DNA of 64,000 bases from Dryas octopetala (taxonomy: Eukaryota > Streptophyta > Magnoliopsida > Rosales > Rosaceae), in contig OY992834.1 of the NCBI GenBank assembly GCA_963921425.1, positions 4,278,001 to 4,342,000 of the forward strand. Reading direction: 5' to 3'. A program made the translations under genes and the position numbers. Positions 44,601 through 55,873 of the stretch are shown here, in pieces. The notes beneath the pieces are model-generated. The model did no database searches and had not been told where the DNA came from. It was given only the letters and a program-made list of their open reading frames with translations. Numbering within the stretch: position 1 is the first letter of the stretch; the number at the start of each line of letters is the position of its first letter.

Positions 44601-47600
44601 GGGATGCTTCAAAAGACCAAGTTGTTCTTGTTAGAGGTTCCAAGGGCCTGCAAGTGAAGGAAGAAACAGCTACTAATTCTCCAAAAGAGACAAGAAATGA
44701 GCTTCCTGATGCTATATTAGACAGCAAAGAGGTGGAGAAAGAGATAAGCTCCCTTTGCTGGGTAAATGATAATGGGTCAATCCTTGCCGTTGGCTATGTA
44801 GATGGTGATATAATGTTTTTGGACTTATCAACTGCTACCTTTACTAAGGATCAGAAACATGAAAAATTAGCTAACAATGTTGTAAAGCTACAGTTATCAT
44901 CAGGTGACAGAAGACTCCCCGTCATTGTTTTACACTGGTCTGCAAATAGATTACCTAATCATTATAGGGGCCAACTCTTTGTCTATGGTGGTGATGAAAT
45001 TGGGTCGGAAGAAGTTCTGACGGTATCTTTTCAATCTCATTTGATATGCTGTTGCATGTCTTGGATTATTTTGGTTATTATTGTATTATGCTAACATGAT
45101 ATGAAATAATATGAGATGCATAAGCCATCATGAGATGTTTATTGAATTTGGGATGTTTTGGACTTCCATCTTGAGACCAGATGTTGCATATAAGCATGGT
45201 TTGATTAATTAATTCATAGATGGAACCAGATGTTGCATATGAGAATGGCTTAATTAATATCGATTCATAGATGATTCCGGATGTTGATTTTACATTTATT
45301 TTGGTTATATGTGCTACTTAATGCAATTTGAAGTATATCCTTCTGTAGACTGCTGGGTGCATGTGAGAAATGAGAATGGGTTGATTATTCTTTGAGATGG
45401 TCAACATGAATGTGCATGTAGATCCTCCTGGATCACGCACATTCCATGTTAGCTTTGCACTAATTTGATTTCTCTCATCCACAGGTTCTGAGCCTTGATT
45501 GGTCTTCAGGGATACAAAGTCTGAAATGCGTAGGCCGTGTAGACTTTACACTTAATGGTTCATTTGCGGATATGGTTTTATTACCAACTACTGGTGCAAT
45601 GGAGAGAAGTGACACATTGCTATTTACTTTGACAAATCAGGGACAACTTCATGTCTATGACAATGCTTGTTTGTCTGTCTTAATGTCTCAACAAAAGAAA
45701 AAGACTTCTGTTCCTGCAGTGCAGTATCCCATGTCCATACCCACTACTGAACCACACATGACAGTGGCAAGGCTTGCTTTGGTGTATCAAGATGGGGAAT
45801 ATCCCTCCGCTCTGTCTAAGGTACTGTATGCTTGTATCACAAACAACTCTAGATACATTTTATTTTAGTACCATCATCAACCAAATATTGACCTAGCTTT
45901 TAATGTTTAATGAGACTGTCTCAGCTGCAAAACTTCAAGTAGCATATGCTCTTGAGTTGCTGAACAAAATTCAAGTCTTTTTTCTTTTCCTTGTCTCTGC
46001 ATTTTTTAACTTTGTGTTTCTTTGGTCATGAAGAAAGTCTTTGGTGAAAAGAATAATGTGGAACACACTTTGATGACTGGGGGAACAAAGTGGCCTTTGA
46101 CTGGTGGTGTTCCCAGCAAGCTTTGTGATGCCGAAGATTATCATGTAGAGAGAGTATATGTAGCAGGATACCAAGATGGATCTGTTCAAATATGGGATGC
46201 CACATATCCAGCTCTGTCACTCATGTATGTTTTAGGACCTGAGGTTGGTATGTTCTTACAATTTTCGCAAGTCTTAATTATAATGGACAGTTTTTACATG
46301 ATGATATCAATTGGTATTCATTTAACAGCACACTTGAGGATTACCTTCAGAAAGTCATTTTCTCTTGTTTTGCGTGAATGGCAGGTAAAAGGCATCAGAT
46401 CTGAGGGTGCAAGTGCAACAGTATCAGCATTGGATTTTTGTTCTGTTACTCTAGGATTAGCTGTTGGTAATGAGTGTGGCCTGGTAAGGGATAGTTGACC
46501 TCGTGGATAACTTTCTCTTAGGTGATCATCATTTGATACTTTAGTGATATCATTCTTGTATTATGTAGGTTCGTCTATTTAAGCTAATAGGGGGTTCAGA
46601 TGAGAAAGAATTGCACTTTGTGACAAAGACTGGGAAGGAAGGTTAGGTTGGATACATATTCATCAACTGCATACAGAATTACAGATGTCTTTATATATTT
46701 TTCTAAATGCCAGAGTGGTTTGATATTTATAGATTTTCTTGACTTTAATTGCATATACAAAGCAGGATGCAAGGTGTTGGTTTTGGAGCTTGGTAGAGAG
46801 TTAAAATCTACAAGATAACTGAGTAGATGAATTTATGTCTCCCTAGAGGCATAGATATAGACGGAAGCTAAATGATAAGAATAATTATAATTAGCTTTCC
46901 CAAGTAGTTGGACCAAAGAATAATGCAGTCGGCTCCTATTGGTTGTGATTAAGCGTTTCTTGGGATGTATAGTGAGAGTCTCCAAAGACTCATTGGTTTC
47001 AAGTTTTCAACGTACTAGTTTCATTTGCTAATAAGAGCTGTGTTGGTTGCAGTTCACAATTTACAAGAAGGCAATGGGCCTCCGTGCACGGCAGTGTTTT
47101 CTATTCTTGATTCTCCTATATGCAGCCTACAATTTGAAAATTTTGGAGCCAGACTTGCTGTGGGATTTGAATGTGGCCGGGTGAGAATCATCTTTTGAAT
47201 TTTATTGTTACATAAAATATTGTTCTTTGATTGAGATGTTAATTGAAATTGCAAATTAATAGATTTCAAGAATTCATGTTTTCAATTTCATAATACAGGT
47301 TGCAATGCTTGATATTAGTACATTGTCAGTTTTGTTTCTTACAGACAGTGTATCCAACTCAAGTTCCCCAGTCCTCTGTCTGGCTGTGAAATCATTTCCA
47401 GATACTAATAACTCATTACCAAGTCCAAAGGGCTCTGAAACCAAGAATTTGAGTGATTCTGGAAATGGATTGGCATTCATTATGACCAGAAATGCACATA
47501 TTGTTGTTATAGATAGTGCGACTGGCAATATGATTACCTCTTGGTCTATGCATTCAACAACAGAGTCTACTGCAATTTCAATGTACATTATAGGTAAGCA

Positions 47601-48787
47601 TTTCCAACCAAAACATAGGTTTCACTTCTGTTTTTCTGATGTTTGCTAGAGTAAAATCGGACAGTTCCTGCTTTGCCTTTGAGTTGTGGCTCTCTTAGTT
47701 TTGTCTTTATGCAGATGGTGGTGATGTTTTATCTGATGTGTCCAGTGCAAAGCACTCTTTGGACTCGCCTAGGATAAGTGAAGCTAAAAATGATCATGGA
47801 CAAACTGATGCTGGCTCAGGAAGTACACAGCTTGAAGTCGAACTGGACACCTCCACCAAAACTTCATATTTTGCTCAGAGATTTATGAACGTTTCTGTTT
47901 TACTTTGTTGTGAGAAGGCATTGCACTTGTACTCATTGAACTCTGTGCTTGAGGTGCTTTTCATCCTATTCAATTTAATTTCGATCATCCCCACATCTCT
48001 TTTTACCAATTAGTGAAACCGCCTTAATTTTAGGGTGACAGTAACTCCATTCAGAAGGTGAATCTTCCAAAACCATGTTGTTGGACTACAGTCTTCAAGA
48101 AAGATGGGAAAGACAGTGGACTGGTTGTATTCTATCAGACGGGAGTCTTTGAAATAAGGTGAAAAACATATCGCACTGCCTTCTGTGCTTTGTTGCTGTG
48201 AAATCTGGTATATTTGTGATCACTGATTATACATACCATGTAGAGAATTTAATGCTTTTGGCACCGATTTGTTTGATCATTTTATTTGTATCATAAATTA
48301 TTTTAGTAGTAATAGTTCAATGGAAGTTGTGGCCGTCTTTCCAACAGGTCTTTGCCAAATCTTGAAGTGGTGGGAGAAATGTCACTATTGTCAATTCTAA
48401 GATGGAACTTCAAGACCAACATAGACAAAACAATTTGTTCTTCTGATCATGGGCAAATTATTCTGGTTGGTTTTCTTTTTTCATTTTTGATAAGCACCTG
48501 TTATTTGTCTCTAGTCTATTATATGCCACTGGAAAGCATCTGCTTCACAGTCTCCCCAACTTTCTTATTATAATTTCTTTACAACAAAATAAATGAATAC
48601 AATAATCTATATACTGAGTTCAGAATGCAATCAGTATCCCAGAGGTCGATGCTTTTATTCTGCTCTTCCAAGTTATAGCTTTGTGTTGCATTCTCAAACC
48701 TGAATTTATTAAGTTTGATTCTTTTTCTGTTTAGGTAAATGGGTGTGAAATAGCTTTTCTATCTCTCTTGACCTATGAAAATGACTT

Positions 48788-48823
<36 letters not shown>

Positions 48824-50035
48824 GTGGGCGGGTCTCTAAACTTTAAATGATAACTTCATTGCAAAGTCAAAACACTTCATTCCTTCTTAATGATTTTCTG
48901 GCTGGCTTAGGATTCCGGAGTCCTTGCCTAGTCTTCACGATAAAGTGCTTGCAGCTGCTATAGACGTCATCACCAGTTTAGCTGCCGCTGCCAGTCAGAA
49001 ACAGGTTGCAGTGTAAAACTTCAAGCTCCATTATCATTTTTTTGGGTGAAGATATAAGATTTGTTTTTTTGCTGAACATCTTTGGCCACAGGATGCTCCC
49101 CCTGGGATTTTAGGTGGTATCATCAAGGGCTTAACGGGTAAAATGGAACAAAACAGGGAACCTACTGTAACTCATACAGACTACTGTGCGAATTTGGAGA
49201 GCTTATATTCAAATCCCCCATTCTTAAAACCTTCCACAGCTGTGAAGGATGACCAAGAAATTCTGGAGTTTCGCATAGGTCCTCTTTCTTTTGTTCTAAT
49301 AATCCTTCCCTCTACCTCCCTTCTCTTTGTGGTTGTTTTCAACTGTTTTGGTGCAGATGATGTTGTAATTGATGAACCTGTTCCTATCTCACCTTCATTT
49401 CAAAAGATCAAGATTGAAAAGAAAGGTACACACACATACATACATATATACATATATATGTTATATGATGTCCTCATGTTTACTTTGCAGACAAGGAAAA
49501 AGAGAAGGCAAAATTATTTGAAGGCGCAACTAGTGATACAAAACCAAGAATGAGGACAGCTGCAGAAATCAAGGCCAAATATAGAGAAACAGGGGTAAGT
49601 CACTGATTTTCCATTAGAAAAAAAAAAAAAAACCCAAGTAATTGCACTAATTCTATGGATCATATATTCTGACATGGTCGGTGGTTTCAGGATGTCTCTG
49701 CAGCAGCTGCACATGCAAGAGCTATGCTTGCAGAACGTCAGGAAAAACTTGAGGTACGGTTTTCCATCGATGAATTCCTCAGACCCCAATTTAAAACATG
49801 GGATTTATTTGTCTGAGGTATCTTTCTGTTGTTCTAAGCATCAAGAGTCTGTGCGTTTGTAATGCGTTTTCCATTACATGATTCATGATTCATCTTCTGA
49901 TGAGCATGTCTTCTTTGCATGTATCAGAAGCTCAGCAAAAATTCAGAAGAACTGCAAAGTGGGGCTGAGGACTTCGCTTCAATGGCAAAGGAACTCGCAA
50001 AGAGAATGGAAAATCGTAAATGGTGGCAACTATGA
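41683..50035 (+). CDS. Tomosyn-like WD40 protein with C-terminal R-SNARE motif, 24 coding exons
   Basis: Tomosyn / Lgl-family proteins bind syntaxin-type SNAREs through a non-anchored R-SNARE motif and restrain exocytosis. Exons: 41683-41742, 42126-42241, 42346-42430, 42525-42578, 42754-42845, 42961-43064, 43947-44022, 44563-45022, 45485-45820, 46034-46243, 46385-46483, 46569-46641, 47053-47180, 47299-47593, 47715-47953, 48034-48158, 48348-48465, 48735-48790, 48911-49004, 49092-49278, 49357-49425, 49491-49594, 49691-49753, 49928-50035 (1116 residues). WD-like units are seen in LLIAYENGLIILWDAS, LAVGYVDGDIMFLDLS, VAGYQDGSVQIWDA and ARLAVGFECGRVAMLDIS. The last 70 residues form the R-SNARE helix (ARAMLAERQEKLEKLSKNSE onward), ending WWQL with no membrane anchor. 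Intron 7 has a GC donor (44023). Exon 10's start (46034) is the least certain boundary. I recall the Arabidopsis counterpart as At5g05570. Confidence 0.92.
43077..43153. repeat. 32-bp tandem repeat in the tomosyn-like gene, intron 6
   Basis: About 2.4 copies start TCTCTTATAATTG at 43077, 43109 and 43141. Intronic, with no apparent function. Confidence 0.8.
43494..43881 (+). mobile_element. TRIM-like miniature LTR element, diverged
   Basis: Two related direct repeats of about 150-160 bp (43494-43641 and 43722-43881) both hold GCCACACGTGCGAGG, CGTGTTGAGAG and CAATTGGTTTTGGG. Directly after the first comes TAGTATCAGAGC (43642-43653), close to the plant initiator-Met primer-binding site TGGTATCAGAGC. 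About 80 bp with no coding capacity separate the repeats. LTR, primer site, tiny interior, LTR is the plan of terminal-repeat retrotransposons in miniature. No target duplication or clear polypurine tract is seen, so it is old or rearranged. It sits in intron 6. Confidence 0.65.
45170..45400 (+). pseudogene. Decayed duplicate of the exon 8 acceptor region in intron 8
   Basis: 45256-45400 repeats, with divergence, the end of intron 7 and start of exon 8 (about 44470-44610). Both contain AATGCAATTTGAAG, a pyrimidine-rich acceptor, and GAGAATGGGTTGATTATTCT. In the copy the acceptor reads TTCTGTAG and the frame meets a stop (TTTGAGATGG against CTGGGATGC). A further partial copy (CCAGATGTTGCATAT) is repeated twice just upstream. 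Inclusion would break the reading frame. Confidence 0.75.
48791..48821. repeat. (TC)n microsatellite in intron 18
   Basis: A perfect run of TC dinucleotides directly follows the exon 18 donor (exon ends 48790), so the donor reads GTCTCTCTC, a weak plant donor. Confidence 0.9.
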
Positions 50036-50740
50036 CAACTTGGCATAAAATAATAGTGATTGCTTGATTAAATTAGCTGAAGGGGTGGCCTTAATTGAAG
50101 GTCACACTATGCCTTTCATTTTCATTTTTGTTTTGTTTTTTAAATTTTTGCTAACATTCTATCATGCATTTGATCCAGCAATGCATTCACACCATGTTTA
50201 TTTGTTGTACAGTAGTGGGTATATATTGTGTCTTGCTGAGCTCCTCCGTGTAAATTATTACCACTTTATTTTTCTGGGTTCCTATCAGACTGGCATGCCC
50301 AGTAACCCATGGGTGTTATTTGACACGTCTTCTTATCGCGAATCTTTTAGATAAGCCGCATGAAGGAGGAATAAAGAGAATTTTTTACTCAAATTGGAAT
50401 TTGCAACAGATGGCACCTGAAATTGGTTTTGTTTTGTGTTTTTGAATCTTACTCTTCTGTTATCTGTCTCTGTATAAACCTCTCTGTTCTAATTACTGAA
50501 AAGCCTTATTGATCAGTCAAAATTTCTCACTCCTTTGAACAAAGAAAAATTTAGAAAACTAACCTAAATTGAAGTCAAATAAAGACTTTTAACCACTTTT
50601 TTAAATTTTTAGAAATTCTAAAATGAAAAATGAGAGATTTTTTGGTAGGATGTAGCAGCTTTTTGTATTGGGGTTATGGGTTTTGCTTTGAAGATGTAAA
50701 AGTTAAGTTCTTTTGGCTGAGGTAGAAGAACATACACATA
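50036..50740. other. 3' flank of the tomosyn-like gene
   Basis: Probable 3'UTR and intergenic DNA. From about 50640 it reads like a leader before the orphan exon at 50741. No other feature is seen. Confidence 0.6.
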
Positions 50741-50855
50741 ATGGGTTCAGTTGAGGAGAAGATCAAAACAGGAGGGTTGCTCAGTGGGGCAAAAACAAGC
50801 AACAGCTGCATACTTGACAATATGAAGTTGATGAAAGAACTGCAAGATCATTTTG
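50741..50855 (+). pseudogene. Orphan first exon resembling an auxin response factor (ARF5/MP type)
   Basis: ATG at 50741 opens MGSVEEKIKTGGLLSG, followed by a short Ser-rich stretch and MKLMKELQDHFG, then a GTTTGT donor-like site after 50855 and an in-frame stop (GLFP*). The start and the MKLxKExQDxxG element resemble the N-terminus of MONOPTEROS/ARF5-type auxin response factors, whose next exon normally begins the B3 domain with ELWHACAGPLV. No such exon is seen downstream up to the foldback element. It therefore appears to be a stray gene fragment carried here by duplication. Recognition is from family memory. Confidence 0.5.
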
Positions 50856-51285
50856 GTTTGTTTCCTTGAGTGAAGTACTCAACTTTCTTTAATTTTAAAA
50901 GTTTGGAACTTTAAATATTGAATCTTCAACACGTAGGCTGAGAATGGGGCATGTTGAAGACACTTAATGGCCGTTTTATAGTTCTGGTCGGCAGCCGGTG
51001 GCCGGAGAGGGGAGGAGGGAGGTGGGGTGGAGGTGAGGAAGCATCGGGTGTGGAGGGTCTGCATCCTCCCTCCCTTTCTTTTTTTCATTCTGTAGTTTTT
51101 TAATTCTTTTTATAATTATTTTTAATGGCAATGGAAATGACAATTTTTACTCTAAAAGTTGATCAATTTTTAATGAATATTTTAACAGAATAAACGGACT
51201 ATCTTTAATTGAAAAAAATAATAATTTAGAATCCTCAACGGGAACAAAATGAAAGTGACATTCTCAATTGCGAGTCACATGAGAT
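50856..51285. other. Intergenic DNA
   Basis: A G-rich stretch (50990-51060) sits within AT-rich DNA. No gene is supported. Confidence 0.6.
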
Positions 51286-52397
51286 ATATGAAGGGAAATT
51301 CTATACATACTCCATAATTTTATTTTTTTACCCAACTTCTCAATTTACCCAATTTATCATTTTTTGAAATTCTTATTTTCTTATTTTACCCAACCCAATT
51401 TACTATCATACCTTTACCCACCCCAACTATTCAATACCACTTTATCTCTCTCTCCTCCCTCTTCTTTGCACGCCACCAACATACAGCACCACCATGCACC
51501 ACCATCTTCTCTCTCTCTCTCCTTCCCCTCCGACCCACCTCGTCACCTAGCTCGGACCTCCACGGCACAAGCACCACCAACAACACCACCTCTCTCTCTC
51601 CCCTTTCCCTCTGACCCACCCCATGCCCAGCTCCTCTCTTTTCCTTCCTTTTCGATCGAACATGTACTTTAAAAAAAAAAATACAGGTTCAGCGAACCAG
51701 TGCCAAACTCGAATGTTTTCTCCGGCTGCTACCCGCCAAATAGAAAAAAGCTTTTTCTATTCGTCAGATGCCCACCGAACAAGCTCTTCTGATCCACCTC
51801 CAAAAACCAACTTAAAAAAAAAAAAAAGCAAGTTCGGCGAACCAATGCCAAACTTGAATATTTAATTCAGCAGATACCTGCCAAACAAGCCTCTTATATT
51901 AGGAAAGTAGCTGCCGGAGAAAGAATTCAGGTTCGGCACTGGTCCGTCGAATCTGTATTTTTTTTTTAAGTGCATGTTCGATCGGAGGGGAAGGAAGAGA
52001 GAGGAGCTGGGCACGGGGTAGGTCGGAGGGGAAGGAAAGAGAGAGAGAGAGAGTGGTGTTGTTGGTGGTGCTCGCGTCGTGGAGGTCCGAGCTAGGTGAC
52101 AGGGTGGGCCAGAGGGGAAGGAGAAACAGAGAGAGGGTGGTGTTGCTCATGGAGGTCTGAGGTGACGGGTGGCGTGCAAAGAAGATGGTGGGGGTGTTGT
52201 TGATGTGGCGTGCGAAGAAGATGGTGGTGCTAGGCAATGGGCATGAGGTGGGTCGGAGGGAAAGGAAGAGAGAGAAGAGTTGGACACGTGGGCAAAATGG
52301 TTAATTCATGATTGGATAAAATGGTTAGTTCATGTTCACATTTTTTGTTGGATAAAAAAAGAAAATTGCGGAGTATGTATAGAATTTTCTATATGAA
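51286..52397. mobile_element. Foldback transposable element with 7-bp target duplication
   Basis: The element proper is 51293-52390 (1098 bp), flanked by ATATGAA at 51286-51292 and 52391-52397. Its ends are inverted copies: AAATTCTATACATACTCC (51296-51313) on the left and its complement on the right (about 52370-52387). Pairing continues inward for about 500 bp with gaps: the CT-rich left arm (51450-51660, with CACCTAGCTCGGACCTCCA) matches the GA-rich right arm (52000-52250, with TGGAGGTCCGAGCTAGGTG). The centre holds repeated GTTCGGCGAACCA-type sequence. No transposase is encoded, so it is non-autonomous. Long inverted repeats with a 7-10-bp duplication suggest Mutator-like or foldback origin; the superfamily is not certain. 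Confidence 0.85.
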
Positions 52398-52660
52398 ACA
52401 TTCTTTTGCTAATTTTTTTCCTTTAGTAAATTGTTGTTTCGACCAAAACGAGTAAAAAGGAAATCCAGAGAGAGAACAATTTTCATGGATCACGTGCGCT
52501 TGAACGCTTGATCATCAGCACTTATTCCACGTTTTTCTAATTTTTGACTGAACTACTGTACGGTTAGTTGACTGAAGCCAAGCCACCATGCGAAAAATGT
52601 TGTTAAGTGTTGGTGTCTAACGCCTAATTTATATTGAAAAAAAGTAAAAAGAATGAAACT
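52398..52660. other. Intergenic DNA between the foldback element and the tiny-insertion cluster
   Basis: AT-rich, no gene seen. Confidence 0.6.
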
Positions 52661-52704
52661 TGACGTAGTCAACTTTTTTTTTTTGGCCATGACGTAGTCA
52701 ACTT
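52661..52704 (-). mobile_element. Tiny oligo(A)-tailed insertion, exact 15-bp duplication
   Basis: TGACGTAGTCAACTT occurs at 52661-52675 and 52690-52704. Between them is a 14-nt insert, TTTTTTTTTGGCCA. On the minus strand this is TGGCC followed by nine A (TGGCCAAAAAAAAA). The exact duplication is the hallmark of retroposition, but the insert is far shorter than any SINE. Confidence 0.75.
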
Positions 52705-52760
52705 GAATAGAAATCTAACACTAACCTGTATAGTTTGTATTTCCGATAAAATTCAACAAT

Positions 52761-52812
52761 ACAGTCTAATTTTAGTTTTTTTTTTTTGGCCACTTACAGT
52801 CTAATTTTAGTT
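52761..52812 (-). mobile_element. Tiny oligo(A)-tailed insertion, exact 17-bp duplication
   Basis: ACAGTCTAATTTTAGTT occurs at 52761-52777 and 52796-52812, around the 18-nt insert TTTTTTTTTTGGCCACTT. On the minus strand the insert is AAGTGGCC plus an A-run, the same core as at 58193 and overlapping that at 52676. Confidence 0.75.
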
Positions 52813-52905
52813 AGACTCCTTCGACTAACTCCAATGTATTCTGTATTTGATACAACTACAATACAGTCTACCATTAAATCTGTATGACATCAGCGGTTGG
52901 ATTGT

Positions 52906-52951
52906 AGACCTTATGGTATTTTTTTTTTGGTGAATAGATCTTCTGGTATTT
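52906..52951 (-). mobile_element. Tiny oligo(A)-tailed insertion, imperfect 16-bp duplication
   Basis: AGACCTTATGGTATTT (52906-52921) and AGATCTTCTGGTATTT (52936-52951) differ at two bases and flank TTTTTTTGGTGAAT. It lies within 250 bp of two sharper examples. Confidence 0.5.
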
Positions 52952-53168
52952 CTCTTCTAATTATTGGGTCATAAAAAGTTTAGAAGCCTGAAAAATTAAA
53001 TTGACTGTTGACCACGCCCCACCAGTCCACCACTACCCGCTCATTTCACATTCGTGGGACCCGCTTTCCAAAGGTAATGGTCTTTTTTTTTTTTTTTTTT
53101 TGGGTCTGAAAAGTATGGTCCAATTGAACTTGTTCAAAAGTTTCCTTTTTCACGCGCACCAAAATTCA
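52952..53168. other. Upstream region of the desaturase gene
   Basis: A long T-run (about 53082-53101) is flanked by GTAATGGTC- and GTATGGTCC-like sequence, a possible further tiny insertion but too degenerate to call. No gene. Confidence 0.5.
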
Positions 53169-53176
53169 TATATAAA
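53169..53176 (+). promoter_or_regulatory. TATA box of the desaturase gene
   Basis: TATATAAA lies 270 bp before the ATG. The start of transcription would be near 53205, giving a CT/GA-rich leader of about 235 nt. Confidence 0.6.
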
Positions 53177-53438
53177 CCACTCAAAGTCTCAAGCTAAGCT
53201 AGGCTACCAGCACAGGAGGAGAGAGAAACAGTTGCCTAATACGATAGAGACTAGAGAGGACAAGCAACAAGAAGCACAAGTTGTTGGAAGTGGAGGAGAT
53301 ACGCCCTTGTGTTATCTCCTCACCTTCTCTCACAGTTTTCACCTTCATTCATTGTGCATACTCTCTCTCTCTAGCTTGAGAGACACCCAAAGCAGCAAAG
53401 CTCAAATCTTTTGTATTTGCTGCATCTGAGTCTCTCTT

Positions 53439-55690
53439 ATGGCAAGTTGGGTTTTCTCAGAATGTGGGCTTAAACCTCTTCCTAGAATCTACCCTCAACC
53501 CAGAAATAGACTAGCTTCAAAGACATCCATTCCTTCCAGTATTAGGCCATTACCAGTCTGCAAAAGCAAGAATCTTGGTCCCTCTTTGAGGTTCTCAAAT
53601 GGGTTTAGGGGCAAAAATTGGGCACTAAATGTGAGTGCTCCATTGAGGGTCAATTCTGTGGATGGAGAAGATGAAGAAAGAGTGAGTCTCAATGGGGTTA
53701 AAAATGGTAGTGAATTCGACCCTGGTGCCCCTCCTCCTTTTAATTTGGCTGATATTAGAACTGCCATTCCAAAGCATTGTTGGGTTAAAGACCCATGGAG
53801 ATCTATGAGCTATGTTGTGAGAGATGTTGCTGTGGTTTTTGGGTTGGCGGCTGTGGCAGCTTACTTTAACAATTGGGTTGTTTGGCCTCTTTACTGGTTT
53901 GCTCAGGGGACCATGTTCTGGGCTCTCTTTGTTCTTGGCCATGACTGGTAAATAAAATTGCTTTCTTATGTTGAATTTTCATTTTTTTTAACTGTTTTTA
54001 GTTGAGGATTTGAGTGCTTCCTCGAGTTGAGTTCAAGTACAGAATTTGATTTGAATTGATTGCTTCTTATGCAATTTTCCTTAATCTTATTGATGTGAAC
54101 TGTTTGTTGTTTTGTTTGTGCAGTGGTCATGGAAGTTTCTCTAATAACCCAAAGCTAAATAGCGTGGTCGGTCATCTTCTTCATTCTTCAATCCTTGTCC
54201 CATACCATGGATGGTTAGTTTTGCTGAAAATCCTGTTCAGTCCTGATAAGCTATCCTGTTTTTGAGACCATTGTAACATGTGCCATTACTGTCACAGGAG
54301 GATAAGCCACAGAACTCATCACCAGAACCATGGACATGTCGAAAATGATGAGTCTTGGCATCCAGTAAGTTTATATTCATGCCTATCTCTCTGTTCTTAT
54401 TCCAGGAGAGCAAATTGTTCATCCTATAGTGTCTTTTTTTTTTTTTTTTTTAACCCATAAAAAAAAAAAAGAGGTGTTTCTCTCTTCAGTCATTCAGTCA
54501 CTGAATTAGTAATCTCCATCATCTGATTTTGCAGTTATCTGAGAAAATTTACAAGACTTTGGATAAGGCTACTCAGACATTGAGGTTCACCTTGCCTTTC
54601 CCTATGCTTGCTTACCCATTCTATCTGGTGAGCCATCTGCTTCATGCTTCTTAGATACTTAAATTACTAGCGAGTTTGGGATGTCTTTTTGTGATTTTTG
54701 AGTGTATGATAAGTAATGCTGATTTCAATCACAGTGGAGTCGAAGTCCGGGAAAGAAGGGCTCTCATTTTGATCCAAATAGTGAATTGTTTGTCCCAAAT
54801 GAAAGAAAGGATGTTATTACCTCCACTGTCTGCTGGTCTGCAATGGCTGCCCTGCTTATCTGTCTGTCTTTGGTAATGGGTCCGATCCAAATGCTCAAGC
54901 TCTATGGCATTCCATACTGGGTAGGTTCTATTTCTTTATGCTTGATGTGCTTCTATATCATTGGAAGAAAAAGGTAATCTCTACCAAAAGTCTTCCTTTC
55001 CATCATTCTCACATTTCTTTCTTTGAATTTGAATTCAAATGCAGATGTTTGTCATGTGGTTGGACTTAGTGACTTACTTGCATCACCATGGCCATGAGGA
55101 GAAGCTTCCATGGTATCGCGGAAAGGTAAAGTGTTCAATTTACAAGCAATGTAAACGCTCATAAATGTTTTTTTTCCAGACTTGTTATGATATCAGACTA
55201 TAAATCTGGATCAAGGATTAGGTTTGATTCTTGACTGCATGTGGCTAATGTTTGGTTCTGTATTCATCAAACAGAAATGGAGTTATCTAAGAGGAGGGTT
55301 AACAACCCTTGATCGTGACTATGGATTGATCAATAACATCCATCACGATATTGGGACCCATGTAATACATCACCTATTCCCTCAAATCCCACACTACAAC
55401 TTAATAGAAGCAGTGAGTACCACTTTTAAACCTTCACTCTTTGGCTGAAAAAATGAGTTCAATTTTGTACCCCATCATTGATTTGGTTCTTGTTAATTTG
55501 ACCTTTTCAGACAGAGGCAGCTAAGCCTGTGTTTGGGAAGTACTACAGGGAGCCAAAGAAATCTGGGCCTCTCCCATTTCACTTGTTGGGAGTCCTGATA
55601 AGAAGCATGAAACGAGACCATTACGTCAGTGATACTGGGGATGTTGTGTATTATCAAACTGATAAGAAACTCGCTGGATCCTCAGAATAA
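53439..55690 (+). CDS. FAD8: Chloroplast omega-3 fatty-acid desaturase (FAD7/FAD8 type)
   Basis: This membrane di-iron enzyme of the plastid converts linoleoyl to alpha-linolenoyl groups (18:2 to 18:3, 16:2 to 16:3) in chloroplast lipids, and so supplies jasmonate precursors. Eight exons: 53439-53947, 54124-54213, 54298-54364, 54535-54627, 54735-54920, 55045-55125, 55275-55412, 55511-55690 (447 residues). The first 70 or so residues are Ser/Pro/Arg-rich with few acids, as in a transit peptide; [20 protein letters not shown] opens the mature enzyme. All three histidine boxes are present: HDCGHGSF (across exons 1 and 2), HRTHHQNHG, and [14 protein letters not shown]. The lack of a C-terminal ER retrieval signal and the N-terminal extension separate it from ER-type FAD3. 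FAD8 is preferred over FAD7 only because of gene order (beside the tomosyn and PAI genes). Confidence 0.95.
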
Positions 55691-55869
55691 AGTTTTCAAG
55701 TTGAACAATGGGAGCTTTGAATCTTTGTCCGAGTTGTTTAACTCCTTCACAGTTCTCCATACTTTGTATTAGCATTGCCAGGGCAGCCATTCTGCCCTCA
55801 CATGCATTGCAGGCTGTTAAATTGTAACGTTGGCTTATATATAGTGAAGTATATGATTTTATTGTCAAG

Positions 55870-55873
<4 letters not shown>

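Noticed and set aside
49615..49640. A-run in intron 22 considered as another tiny insertion
   Set aside because: No convincing direct repeat flanks it.
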